Source: Trichaptum fuscoviolaceum (lineage: Eukaryota > Basidiomycota > Agaricomycetes > Hymenochaetales > Trichaptaceae). Taken from it: a DNA stretch of 64,000 nucleotides. The stretch is taken from the NCBI GenBank assembly GCA_910574455.1, contig CAJSYZ010000009.1:4171040-4235039 (forward strand). The letters are read 5' to 3'. The notes under the pieces were generated by a model. That model was not told the DNA's origin. It was given only the letters and a program-made list of their open reading frames with translations, and did not search any database. The translations under genes and the position numbers were made by a program. This document shows positions 10,323 to 23,215 of the stretch, piece after piece; positions within the stretch are counted from its first letter, which is position 1; each line of letters begins with the position of its first letter.

Positions 10323-12140
10323 ATGGAGCTCGAGACTGTGACTACTAGTACAGCAAATGGGCGGTCAACCTATGCTGCGCTTTTGTCTTGGAGAGAATTG
10401 TCTCACTTTTCTTTGACGCAGGTGAACTTTCAAGTGCGTACCATTGTTGTCGCGACTACGACCGTCGCTCGTGGCGACTTGACGCAGGAGATCGTGGGCG
10501 TGTCTGTTCAGGGTGATATTCTGGACTTGGCCATCAATGGCATGGTTGACCAGTTGGCTCTCTTCACTGCGGGGGTGACCAAAGTCGCGCGGGAAGTCAG
10601 AACGAAAAAAACTCGGTGTTCAAGCTGAAATCGAGAATGTTCATGTCACAGCAAAAAATCACGTATGTTTATTTCACTAGCATTCCGCTGAATTGTGTAG
10701 TGTGGTTTTTACTGAACGCACTCCGAATAGAATGGCTGTTGACACCATGGCCGGAAACTTGACGACCGAAGTGCGTGGTTTCGCGCAGATCAGTACTGCA
10801 GCTACTAGTATAAACGGCGACTTCACGTGTTTCATCACCGTCAAAGGCTCAGGCGAGATGGAATCCTTTGAGACTCATCAAATCAATTAAATTGTGCACT
10901 ACTTGCGCGAGTCGATTTAGAAGAACGCCGCCGCCGTGAAACTGCCGAACTTGCCAGTCGCTCCAAGTTGGAGTTCTTGGCGAACACGTCTCATGAGATT
11001 CGACCCCTATGAACGGTATCATTGGCATGAAAGAGTTTACGCTGGATAGCAATTTGAATAAGAGTCAGCGCGAGAGTCTTCTGCTGGTGCATAGTTTGGC
11101 TCGGAGTCTGCTATTGATTAATGTCGATATTTTGGATATCTCGAAGAGTAAGCTAATCCGCCGCCGATGCTTCCGAATTCAGTTGCTAATATTTCGATTA
11201 ATTACTACGTTCGAAGCAGGCAGGATGACGATAGAGCAAGTTTGGTATTCACTGAGACACACGGTTTTCGGTAACCTCAAGACTCTCGTTGTACGACCAT
11301 CGCAAAACAACCTCGACCTCACATATGATGTTTACCCAGACATTCCTGATCAGCTCATCGGTGACTCGCTGCATCTGCGCCAGGTCATTACGAACATTGT
11401 CGGCAACGCTATCAAGTTCACCTTGAGCAAGGTCGTGTGGAACGGACATGCTGCGCTGTCGTGCCGTCTGGTTGGCATCAAGGACTCGATGGTGAAGGTA
11501 GAGTTCTGTCTCACGGATACGGTATCGGTATTACGAAAGGTACAGTGAACTTGATCTGTGGTACGTTCGTGCGAGGGGATGGATCAACCACTCGAGTGAG
11601 CTCTTCTCGAATAGTCATTTGTTCCGGCCTGTAGTGGTCTTACTTTCTTAAATCTAGGACTACGGTGGTGCTGTCCTTGGTCAATCAGTATCGAAGTGAG
11701 TTGTGTCGCTGATGAATAAGACGATGTGAGTTGAGAGCGAGCTGGGCAAGGGAAGTTCACGACCACCTCCTAAATCAGCCAGTTGTCCACTGAGAACGTA
11801 CTTTCGATGATCCAGGCATTCGCGAAGCAGAAAATCCGGCTTGCCAATACGCTGGACGACCGAACAGGTGTAGTGATGCGTATCACAGAGCTTATTCTGA
11901 AGCCTTACAACGTGAGCGAAGTTGCAGATAATGAGTGTTGCCTACATATCGATGGGATACTTGTTGATTCGCTGACGGCCGTAAGTCATCTTGTTAAAGT
12001 GCATTCGAGCTACAGTATAAAGCCTTACTCAAACACTTTTCGGATGATCCAGAAGGAACAAACCAGGAGTATGAACACTTGCGATATATACCGATCGTTC
12101 TGGCGTCAGACCAAAACTCCCTATTGAACAAACAACTGCC
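10323..12140 (+). pseudogene. Group III hybrid histidine kinase (Nik1/Os-1 type), decayed
   Basis: The order of domains is that of Nik1-type fungal osmosensing kinases. HAMP repeats come first (VARGDLTQEIVGVSVQGD, about 10465-10525; [16 protein letters not shown], about 10760-10808). The H-box follows (SHEIR, His codon at 10992-10994), then MNGIIGMKEFTLDSNLNK (11009 on), the N-box (LRQVITNIVGNAIKF, about 11374-11420), and a G-box relic (DYGGAVLGQSVSK, about 11658). Next is the inter-domain part (LDDRTGVVMRI, HIDGILVDSL, EHLRYIPIVLAS, to about 12110). A base is missing directly after SHEIR, and there are several further frame changes and stops. No response-regulator receiver domain was found after it. 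The intact protein would sense osmotic stress upstream of the HOG pathway; this copy cannot. Confidence 0.87.
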
Positions 12141-14765
12141 AGACCGAGATCTACCCCCATTCCCACCGGAGGCAATCTGCTTCTCAAGGATGTAGAAGCA
12201 GAGCTAGATCGATAGGTTGCGGTGACGAGAATTGACACGAGCGGCTACGGCGGACCATTCAAGGTGGAGGGTAATTCAAGAACATGGACCTTGAGGGAAA
12301 ATGATCAGAACGTGCGCAATCGGACAAGAGAGAAATTGCTTTCGGAACAGATTGAAAATAGTATGTCCGAGTCCTCCGAAAACCCGTAGTAAGAACTCTG
12401 GAATTTATGTTTGACAATTGTTTCAGGCGTCAGGAAGAATATGCCACTTGGGCGGAAGTCGGACAATTCTCGAAGCGCACAAGGCAAATGTGCTTGAGTC
12501 GCTCAGCCAACAACGAAAAGCATGAACATCCTTATCAGCGAAGGCGAGAGGAAAGCAGCGCGCAGCCTACAATACTGGCGTACTGAATTACTGGTGTACT
12601 GATTTGTACTTACTATGACATTTGAATTGTACATGCTTGTACTTAGTCTTTACTTATGCTTGACTGACCTCCTGATGTACTGACGTACTGAGTGTGTCCT
12701 GAAAATTGGCTTATTTCAGTGTGTTCAGGCCATCAGTTGATTTCAGACAGGCATAGCAACATATCAGTAGATTTCAGACAGGCATAGCAACCCTTCAGTC
12801 CATTTAAGGCAGCGTCAGGACGCGTCAGTCGCCTTAAGCAAAAAGTAGTTTCCCTGATGAAGTTCACACGGTTTCGGCCGGATAGTACGGTTCCGAGTGA
12901 CGTCTCTTCTTGCTCTGCGTCGCACAGTTGTCTTCCCTGACACTCGAAGTCTCAATGCAGTGCGCTATGACTAGATCGGTTTGATACAAACGAAATAATG
13001 ACTTTCTAAATATACAGAACATTCAGACTTCCGAGGCTCGGACGCTAATCGTCGATTTAGCTTCAGGTCAGTACCAGCCTGAAGACTGGCCTACCAAGGG
13101 AAGCAGAGCGAATAAGGAGCGTAATGGCACCGAGGACGACACGACAGTTTAAGTGCACGAGCAACAAACAAATCCGCCAGTATTTGACTGGCATCCATGG
13201 CCATCCTGCGTCGTCCACCCAGCACAGCACACCGTAGGTCTCCAATTAGACCATGCTAATCTCCTTCCGCCCATCCGCAATTCACCAGCCTCTACGCCAG
13301 CTTACTTCTATTGCCTACGGCTTTCGCAGCCACTCTCGCCATAGATTATGGACCACTGTTGAGGACGAGAGCATTCCAGTCAGCTTTCGATCTGTTTCAT
13401 TTTAAGTACGTTAACCAACCTACATAAGCGAAATGGATTACATTAAGACTTAGCTCCTTCGTCTCCGATATTGCCAAAGAAATGACGACGACACGCAGAA
13501 GGCACCGGCGCAAGGGACCAGGAGTGAATAGTCTGGCAAGATCAAATGCGCGACACATGCTGGATTGGCAATAGGACATTCTTCCACAACATTCCTTCCC
13601 CGGGCCAGAACATAACGACCCTCAGCCTGGCAATCCACGACGGTCCCACGTTGACCTCGCATCTTGACTCTGGCGTCTGGCGTGACCGAGTGGAGTGACT
13701 TCACCCGAGCGGCCCTTCAGAGAGCCTTCGTGGCCTTTGGAAAGTTCGTGCGATTTAGTCTGCAGTAGGAGATATAAGCAAGGCTGTTCGACTAAAGGGA
13801 TGATCTCCGCAACACACCAACGAATAGCCGTCATCCGTACAACCTTTCTGCGCAATGTGAGAACATAAAGACGATACGAGCGACCAGGAGGCCGCTGCGA
13901 AGTAAAGTGGAACGTCGATAGACCCAGTGCACCTCGCTGAGGCACTTGGAGTTCATTGTCGTTTCGAAATCCGGGATAGAGAGGATGGACCTAGTACAAT
14001 CAGAGTTTTAGCATCGCACCAGGCTAGCACCTGTGCCCATGCAAGCTATTGTCTATCCTGCAAACTCAAAGATATTGCATTTGAAGGCAAGAGTCCTTAG
14101 CGTGGTGTGAGGGTAGGACCAGTCCCGCACTGGTAGGCTGACAGGGCATCGATCGGGATGTGAACTTTCAGTCCAAATCGGGGAAACCACCTTTGCCGCC
14201 GACTGCCGGAAACCACGCAACTCTTTCTCCGACGTTCATCTCCGCAGAATTCTTGACTTGATTGACGCTCTCCTCTCCATGTGTACCCACTTGCCTTATT
14301 GAGAGGTCCTATGTCGGTCCTGAAATCACAGAGGGAAGGTTTGCACGAGGCCGAATGTCAACTTTATCTGCTGCTGCCTTAGGGTGGTGTACTACTATAG
14401 AAGATTCGGAGATTGCTCTTAGGACATCCCGGTCTACGAGGTTGAGCTATCATCGCCAGGCTACTGCCTGGTGATGGCGAACCTCCCAGACGTCGATGGG
14501 TATAGACTTCTGCACGAGCTGTAATACAGTATTGAGTGTTTAGGCGTTGCAGAAGACACATAAAGAAGGAAAATGGGGGCGCTATAGTAGAAAGCGACGC
14601 CAAAATATATCGAGGCGCCCACCAGCCGACGTTCTACCGGCAGATTTTCTTCTTCCAAGACACGTCCTGATTGACGCCGCACTGCCGCGTGTTATATAAG
14701 GGGTCCAACACCGGCAAGGTTGATAGCTATCCTTTTCCTGTTGCCCCCGCCCGCTTCTCTTCAAG
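12141..14765. other. Stretch without recognisable genes
   Basis: From 12560 to 12690 there are loosely repeated TGTACT/GTACTGA words. At 12733-12791 a unit containing TTTCAGACAGGCATAGCAAC occurs twice. At about 12807-12838 TTAAGGC and GCCTTAA flank GCGTCAGGACGCGTCAG, a short hairpin. Open frames on both strands at 13.4-13.9 kb overlap one another and match nothing known to me. Confidence 0.4.
12733..12791 (+). repeat. Short tandem repeat
   Basis: TTTCAGACAGGCATAGCAAC is repeated twice about 31 bp apart in the gap between the histidine kinase remnant and A1. Origin unknown. Confidence 0.6.
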
Positions 14766-17700
14766 ATGCCTGGTTCGTTCCAAGTCATCTTCGTTTCTAA
14801 ACTAAATACTGATTTGATTTCGCAGACCTTCCAATAGGTATGTGTCCGCATCTGCTTGGGACTCAGGATGCTAAGTTACCGAGAAGACGGCTTGATCGCT
14901 CTCCAGCCTGAAGCGCTGGGTGCTTTCTTTGGAGATATTCGCAGTGCCATGACACAAATCCAGAAGTCTTTGGACAGACTGGATCAGAGCGTGAATAGAT
15001 CGCCCAGTAAGCCGCATCCGACTCGTTTGCACGGAGAGCAATAGCTAAAATCTACGCAGATCCGGCTGATGAAAGTGGCGTTGGTCTACCACATCATGAG
15101 GTCGCGAAAGAGCAAGTAATTCAAGAGCATTCCGATACGAATCCAGGAAACGTTGTTGTCAATGATGAGTCCGCGAGTGAGTAATGGCTCCATTTCAAAT
15201 GGTAACGATTCTCATTAATGCAAAGTTTCCGGAGACTGGCCGAGTACCGAAACGATAGCACGGTACAAAGATCGATGCACCAGGCACAGACGGTACGCTC
15301 TTCAAATTAAGTGGTAATTCTGAGTCTAATACTGCTTCAGCGAATGCGAGAAGATGCAGGTGGAGGTATGTATCCGATTTTCACCATACGAGATTACTCA
15401 TTGTAACCGAATTAGCTCGGATGTTTCATTGCGCACTTGAACCTTGTCGGAGGTGACAAGGAAACAATTAAAAAGGCAAAATCGGTACAGAAAAGAATGC
15501 TTAAACCTGTGCAGTGTGTAGAGAAAGCTTTGGATGCGGCTCCCGATGGTGCGTTATACACAGGAGTTGAAACTATCAGTAGCACCTAAAATGATGGTTC
15601 AGAACGCCGCCAGGCATTCGCGAGCGTCAGAGATGCCTTTGATAATCTTGGTACTCTTGTCTGGAAGTTAGGTAACTTGAAAGAACAAGCACTCTCGGAT
15701 AAATTATGGCAATGGAGCGAATGCCTTGCTGTGAGTATCGGATCTTTGGTTAACTTCTGGGACTAATTGTTTCACGGGAAGAATGGGTATACAAGAGAAA
15801 TCGGAGGTATGAACGAAGCCTATCTACCATAGTTTGGTCACTAACGACAATGAGATAGACCGCATTAGATCTGCTAATCTTGTAGAATGTCTGTCGTGCA
15901 TCCACAATGTCTTCTTCTACGACCTGGAGTCAGTGATGGTCAACGTCGTCGAAGCACTGACGACGTTCGAAGAAGCCTGTAAGTAATAGAGTGCGCTTGG
16001 TGCTCCGGTGATTTTTTCCTTCGCTAATCGTGATTGTTCCAAAGCCGCGATGAATTGTTTGGCGTCGCGGCATTTTGAGAACTTCGAGAAGCGGACTAAG
16101 GAATACATAGATCATGTCTTCCCTCTCACAGATTCGGATGGACTCTCAAGCGCCCATCTGGGCCACGTCGAGACTGTACAGTTCAAGAAAAAGTGCGAGA
16201 GACATAAGATGTATGATTTTCAATACAAATATGAGCTCTCTTTAGTGACGTCAAACTGACGCCCAATTTGTTCAGAGCATGTAACAAGATGCGGGAAGAG
16301 GTATGTGCATTGTATCTAATATGCAAAGCTCTGATAGTTACGATTCAGTTGGGTCATTTAATTGCACATTACGGTGTCGTTGGAGGCGACAAAGATGTTA
16401 TTAAAGACGCAGAACATTTACAGACATACTTACTTGCGCCCTTGCAATGCCTAGAAAGGGCTCTAATTGTGCCGCCCAACGGTGCGTGTCATTTCACACA
16501 TGAGGGTATGTGACTGAATAAATAATTGTCAAGTTTAGGGCAACGAGAGGCAATACGAGCTCTAATGTTTTCGCTCGGAAAGTGTTGCGTTTATGTCAAC
16601 AACTTTCAGGATAGCCTATATCACCAGAAACATGCATTTTATTTTCGAAAAGTCAAGAGATGGATGTGCTGCCTTTGGGTAAGCATGTAAGGAACGAAAG
16701 TGGTGTTGGGCTAACTTACTCCTTCCGTGTGAAGAATGGATTTCTTAGAATCATCAGTGAGCAACAAAGCCTTACGGTAGTAAAGCTCCTCATGCCAACA
16801 CCATCTTTATCTAGGTTTCTTATCCAACAAGGAGGTTTTGAAGTGTCTGAAATATGCATGCGGCAACCTTCTTGCTGATTTAGAGAAGACAATGCTGGGT
16901 TCGTGCGAGGGCACCACAGAGAATACGACAGATGAAGGAAAGGCATTGACAGTCGGTTCTGGCAGTGTAGCTGAAGAACTGAAAACATTCGGAGAGAAAT
17001 GTAAGCATTTTTTGACTAGAAATCGATCATACTCACTTCATGACTCACCAGCTCTGCCCGTTTTCCTTGCGGATGAGAAGGAGAGGGATACAACACGCTA
17101 TATCAATCTAACGACGATCGCCACCTTCTTTTCCAGTGTGACCGCAACCACACTCCAGTTCACCTATGCACCTTTACAATCGGAAGCATCTGATTCCCTG
17201 AGGGGTGTCGTCAACCTGTTTTGGTTTCTCTCGCTTGTATTCAGCGTATCGTCGGGTGTTAGTAGCCTGCTGGGCTTGACGTGGAGAAAGTCAGCTATGT
17301 GCGTGATGTCTTATATTTTTATTATTTTTCGTGGTTGATCTCCAAACCTACAAGCTATGACTCTCGTGTCCCCCCGAGACTTGTTCGCATGTGGTTTGAC
17401 AAGGCACCCATACTCTTCCTGGGTATCGCAGCTGTCACTTTCGTTCTCGGGTTGAACCTGTTTGCTTACCTGACCCTCCAGGTCCGTTGCCGATTTCTTA
17501 TTGCTATTTGTAGATGTAATACTTACTGTTTTGTAGCCACACTATGTTTCTTTGACAACAAGTTTTCTCACTGGACTTCATGGTTCCTGCTTTCTGGCAG
17601 TAACTGCCTGGTTCATCTTTCAACTGAAGCATGATTCACCTTGGATAGTTTGGATCAGGAGGACAGCAATGACTTGCCTTTCAATACTCAGTCGACTGAA

Positions 17701-18963
17701 GAGAATACTCAGTGGCCCGACGAGAATGGTTGGAAGTATTGTATGGGCGTTCATACTAACTGTAAATATAGCATTCGTTTGTGTTTCTTATTTACCAGTT
17801 ATAGTTTTGGCCACTTCAATCTTGTTTCTGGCCTTCATACTATTGGCGGGTATTTGGACGCTCATGAATTTTCTCGGGCGGTCCAAAATTTGTAATCTAA
17901 ATCTGTTGCATATGCAACGAAACACTTACTGGTACTGTACACTTGCTTTATCCATTTCCGTCAATGCCGTAGCTGACATTGCACAAAAGGGCGCTTCACC
18001 TGGACAACCACGTTGGAAGACTCAACCTCCGTATCTATATTATTGAAGACATGGAACATCACTGGCGAGAGCCTTCAGATTATTGGGTTATTGGATACAT
18101 TTGGTTTATTGCGTACCTCATTAAGACATTTCTTGTTAGAGTAAAGAAGGCCGTAACGGGGTTCGTTCGCTTGGTTATGAGGCTTGCACCTCATGGAAAG
18201 CAGAGACGCTATGACACCGAGTCAGGGACAGTCAGCATCGAGAGAGAAGAGGGACCATCGCCCAATAATCCAGCACCTCAAACACGAGCAGAGGATGCGA
18301 AGAACAAATATCACCACTCATTGTCGAAGACGTTCGGTGATGGTCATATCGTGCAAAAAATAATGTCTGAGATCAACAAGTGGGAGATTGGAGTGTAGGA
18401 GCTTTACATTCCGTATCCTATTATATGTACTAATTGTTGATAGATATACGGAGGGACAGATTGAAAGTCATCTCAAGCGATTGCTCTGGGGTTACTCGGA
18501 GCTCGTCATGGAGTTCAACAACGAGGTGAAATATGCAATTCTTCGTAGACTGCGGTATCAATCGACGAGCCCCACCTCTTCGCAAAGCGTTCTCGATCCG
18601 TCTTTTGTATCCTTTGACACCACAGGGACAAGCGAAGTCTCTCTTGGTTGGACTTTGTCCTATTCAATTTTGTACCAAGACACTGCAAGCACTAGACCTG
18701 CGAACACGGAACAATCAGAAGCTCAACGCCATCTGGGAAAGGCAGACGATCGCACAACATCTGATGGTCAACCACCATCAGCAATCATTACAGCTGGAGG
18801 CTCAGAATCTTGCAATAGTTCCTCGAGCTGCTATAGCACGGCCTGTGAGTCAGACAACATTGGGAGAGAAGGCAATGCTGTCATGTACGATGATATCGAG
18901 GAACTCCCTCACATGTCGGAGGAAGACACCAATAATGGCCTCTGTGAAGCGACTTATGAATAA
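14766..18963 (+). CDS. Family A member A1: multi-exon membrane protein with duplicated N-terminal module
   Basis: Exons 4 to 21 can be followed with every phase matching: 15060-15176, 15226-15292, 15341-15365, 15416-15548, 15603-15730, 15782-15806, 15859-15978, 16045-16210, 16276-16300, 16349-16481, 16539-16678, 16735-16756, 16815-17000, 17052-17298, 17355-17481, 17537-17931, 17990-18394 and 18444-18963. By homology exons 1 and 2 are ATGCCTG (14766-14772) and a 12-nt exon (14826-14837), but exon 3 does not join them in frame. A start at ATG 14868 gives an open 1039-residue protein. Module 1 (CEKMQVE, GCFIAHLNLVGGDK) and module 2 (CNKMREE, GHLIAHYGVVGGDK) precede four membrane segments (17.1-17.63 kb) and a charged tail. 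Exon 19 carries an extra hydrophobic insert (about 17735-17880) that could add two helices. Function unknown. Confidence 0.75.
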
Positions 18964-21125
18964 GAGTCTGACCAAGGTATGTACTCTGTGGCACATTAGT
19001 ACATTGTCACTAAATGTCTTTGATGCAGGCATTAGTTGTTCCTTCCATGTCATCTTGTCTCATTTCTATGTAAAGCAGATTATTAGCTGCTTATATTTTA
19101 TCACTACTCTTTTGTCTTCACTGTAGTTCATGATATTAAGTACGAGAATTTGGATAACATACAACCGAACATGTGAGTAACCTGACCTTCATGAGTACAA
19201 ATGACCGCCATCTTAGTGGTCTGACCAGGACTAGTGAACTTAAGGACAGGACAACGGCATTAGTAGGTAACGCTCCATTAGTGGGATGGGTCCGACTCCG
19301 TCACCAAACGCAAATGGCGTCAAAGATTAAGATATCTGCATAAGTGAAGCATCGATGGGCTCCGGAGCGTCCTTTCCCCCGGCACGTACCCGCAGACCCG
19401 CAGTAAGCTTTTTCACCCGGAAGATTCGAGTCAAAACATCTGAAATTGAGGTCAAAAGTTTCGATAAATAAATAACAAAGTCAAGTGAACTTGAAAGCAC
19501 AAACCATATGAGCCCCCAGCACTTCTTCCGTGCATCATCATCGACCTCATCACGATGACCCTCTACCAGAGACCCAACTTCACCACGCAATTCAATTTCG
19601 TAGTCGTGGATCGTCGAGGCGGGCTGGGCTTGCCTAAACGACTGTGCAGAGCCTGCACGACGCGCCCTGGCGGAATTTTAGGCAATTCGGGCTGCGGCAG
19701 AAGACATGAGCATCTACGCTTCATCTTCGGGCAGAGTTCGGGGGCGAACTAGACAGCTTTTAGTTTGCGAGTAAGGACAAAGGGCGAGGGCAATTGGGTT
19801 AAACATTGCCAACATTCCAGCGAATATTCTGCGGATTGGGAGGGACGGGGTGGCTGGCAAGCAGGACGCCGAAGAGCGTAAAGCAGAAAGGAGTTCAAGG
19901 ATAGAGACGAGAGACCTGGCAGACGCATAGTTGGGCATCAAAAGTAAACATGGACGAGAAGAATTGTAAACTAACTGGTGGTTCATCCTTCACCACCTTT
20001 CGCCATTTCTAAGCAACGGAATGCCACCACTCCGACTAGTACCACTCCATAGGCCTGAACCAATCTCTCTAAGGCTGACTTCCTTCGCCTAACGGGAATC
20101 GCCAAACAGAAAACCGAATTGTTGACAAAGTCCGGAGCTCAAGTCATAGGTCGTTAGAGTCGTGTGTCGCAGGTCGCGGGTGATAAAGGCCTAATCATTT
20201 GAACTCTGGGGAAGGCGCATCTGAATAAGAGCGAGAATAGTAGCCGATTGAGTCTGCGATATGTTCTTACCGTGAAAACCAATCATCCACATCCAACATA
20301 CAGTACACTCTGCCAATGTCAAATCAGCTCAGAACGCGCTCCGATAAGCCACTGCGTTTTTCAGCTTGTCGTTACTGATAACTAAGCGGGAGTAATGGTC
20401 ATTGTATCAACCGCTTGAAACGTGAAGGACTTTCAGAATAGCGTCGTTAGTCCGAGCACAGGCGACGAAGAACGGGCTTCATCGAGCTCAGCGAAGAGAC
20501 AGCAGCTGTTGGGGGTCTCCCGAGGTTGTGTCCCCGACTCGGATTCGAGTTGTAAAGACGGCTTAATTAGCCTGCCTCCACCAAGCGAAGGTTTCGCTTT
20601 GAGATGCGTTTCACGACCACAGCACAGTTGTACTCTAGGAAGGTACGAGGAAGCGCGAGAGTTGAAGAAATGGAATAACTTGAGATTGTGTCCCAGTCTC
20701 CTACCCAGACCCTCCCACGGTTCGGAAGAGGCCGAAGCCTCAGGGTCCAGGTAAAGATGAGGGGGACCCACCCTTACGCTTCATGTCATTGTAGAGTCAA
20801 CTGCGGACAGTCAGTATTTCATCTTTTCTAATAAAGTTCTTCTCTCTTACGTGTACCAAGCGTCTCTTGTCCAGCGACAGGAATCTATAACGAGTCTTAA
20901 CTGTGACACCAAACACAAGGACGTCAATAATGATACGGATGAAGGTGAGCTCTGTCCTCTCATCAAGGTAGCTCATAGACTCTTCTAATCTGAAAGAGGT
21001 CAGAGCAAGGCGATTACCCACTGACAGAAAAGTAAAAAACGAAGTTTCGAAAGGGATTGGCTAGGCACCGAATGTATTTAACCTACTTATATTGTCCTTC
21101 CGATTCTGACACGTTTTCCCTTCAG
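18964..21125. other. Intergenic stretch between A1 and A2
   Basis: No gene is supported. Frames open on both strands at 19.3-20.0 and 20.4-20.8 kb are mirror artefacts of biased composition. Exons equivalent to the N-terminus and first module of A1 were looked for just upstream of A2 and not found. Confidence 0.4.
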
Positions 21126-23215
21126 CAAATGCGGAAGGATGGCCAAAGAGGTATGAGTAAAGCTCCATTGTTAGATGTGCTCATGGCTCTTTTCTTTAGC
21201 TCGGCCACCTCGTCTCAAACTACGAACATGTAAAAGGCGACAAAGATGTAATAAAAACTTCCAGATTTCTTGAATTGCAGCTACTCAACTTCGGGGCGTT
21301 GTTTGTGGACGTCTTTGACTCTGACTGGAGTGGTAAGTGATGATTATCGGGTCAATGAAGAACCGACCTAATATTTGTTAAAGAGAGAGGCAAAACGATG
21401 TGGAATGCTTATAAATCCCTTGAAGCGCTTTCAAAGTCTGTCACAGATTTTTACACTAGCTTATACCATCAGAAGCCTGCGTTCTACTTTCTTGAGGTTA
21501 AACAGTGGGATGACTGTCTTAAGGTGATCCGGTGAGCATAGTTGATGTTATGACTTTCCAGCTAAGTTTGTCGTCGCAAGTCTGGATACTTTCAGATAAA
21601 TAGTAAGTTGCTTTACTTCTTTATGACGTTCATACTTCACATATATGCTTCAGGTCGATTCATTTGGCGTAAAGAGCTAGATGAATGCTTTTCGTATGTT
21701 CATAAAGACTTTTTTACGAGCTTAGAAGCGGCGATGGACGCTGCTATATTGGAGATGAAGAGATTCGGAGAGAAATGTAAGCATCTCGAATATCTTTGAA
21801 GGTCTTGACTAACATCTATTTGAATAGCCCTACCTACACTTCTCGCTGATGAGGAAGAAAGAGCTACAACGCGCTACATCAATATAACAACAATTGCTAC
21901 TTTTTTCTCAAGTGTGGCGGCTACCACACTCCAGTTCACAGTTGGTCAATCAAGCTCAGGATCATCCGATTCCCTTAGGGGGGTTGTCAACTTGTTCTGG
22001 TTCCTATCACTTATATTCAGTGTATCCGCCGGCGTGAATAGTTTGCTTGGAATGACGTGGAGAAAGTCTTCGGTGTATGTGACAAGGCACTCCTGCGGCT
22101 TAAAAAATACTAATCCCCTCTTCAGATATTATGCACGTACCCCTCCCAAACTTATCTTATTGTGGCTCGACAAGGCTCCCGTGATCTTTCTTATCGTTGC
22201 CGCTGTCACATTTATCATCGGTTTGAACTTGTTTGTATACCAATCCGTTCAGGTGAGCCTTCAAATATACTGTTTCCGAGATTTACTAGAAGCACTATTC
22301 AGCCCATCTATGTGACATTAGCGACAAATATTTTCACTGGAATGCATGGTGCTTGCTTACTGCTAGTAACGTTTTGGTTCATATATCAACTCAAGCAAGA
22401 AGCCGCCTGGGTCAAGCGCTTACGGGCGACCATTACTTTGATAATAAAACCTTACAACAAGTTATGCCGGAAATTTAATCAAGACCTGCAATTACAGCGT
22501 AACATTTTTTGGTAAATCAAGTTTACTAGAATCCTATGATTGAGCTGATGTATAGTGACAAGGGCTTTCGGAATCGACAACCGCGTAGCACGCTTGAACA
22601 ATATTGTCTTTTGGAGTGACGTTAACCGTAAATGGCCAGGTCCTCACCTTCTTTCGAAGGCTGTTCGGCGCATTATATATCCGATAAAGAAGTGCTGCGT
22701 TAGAGCGAGGAAGTCCTTTTATTCCCTTGGTCAGTCAATCTTGAGGAGTATGCCCCCAACATCACCAGAGGACCGTGTTGAAGATGTCACCCAACTGGAT
22801 GAGATCGAACACCAGGAAGTTGTGCTGAATGGGCCGTCAGTCAGTTCTCGGTTGGATTACGCTAAGGATATGTACCGTATATCCCTACGGAAAACATTCG
22901 ACGACGTAGACCTGGTGCAAAGTTTGATATTGGACATCGAACGCTGGGAAAATGGAGGGTACGTATTCCCTATAGTATGCATATATCGGAAGTAACTAAT
23001 TTATGACCGCCAGAATCTTCACTGTGCCTTTTGAAGATACGCTCAAGGGGCTACTCTGGGGTTACCCTTCGCTCTTTGACGAATTCCATGAGAAGGTGAA
23101 GCCGGAACTAGACGCAGCGCGCAGAAGAAGGAATCGGAACCGAAGACAGACGAGCCCGCACGCCATGATAGGATATCATAGTGAAACAATGATCCTCCAC
23201 ACCAAAGGTTTATAG
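21126..23215 (+). CDS. Family A member A2: short form with a single module
   Basis: The first recognisable exon is the 25-nt module exon (21126-21150). It contains an in-frame ATG at 21139 that could start translation. Later exons are 21200-21332, 21384-21523, a 7-nt exon ATAAATA (21596-21602), 21654-21776, 21828-22074, 22126-22252, 22303-22511, 22563-22958 and 23014-23215. All phases agree, giving 531 residues from 21139. Exon sizes 133, 140, 247 and 127 are identical to the equivalent exons of A1. One module (LGHLVSNYEHVKGDK), four membrane segments and a shortened basic tail are present. The N-terminal exons and module 1 are missing, so it is either a genuine short paralogue or a 5'-truncated copy without its promoter. 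The reading frame is undamaged. Confidence 0.7.

Noticed and set aside
20422..20771. Overlapping frames of about 110 codons on both strands
   Set aside because: They mirror each other and no splice structure or domain supports either.
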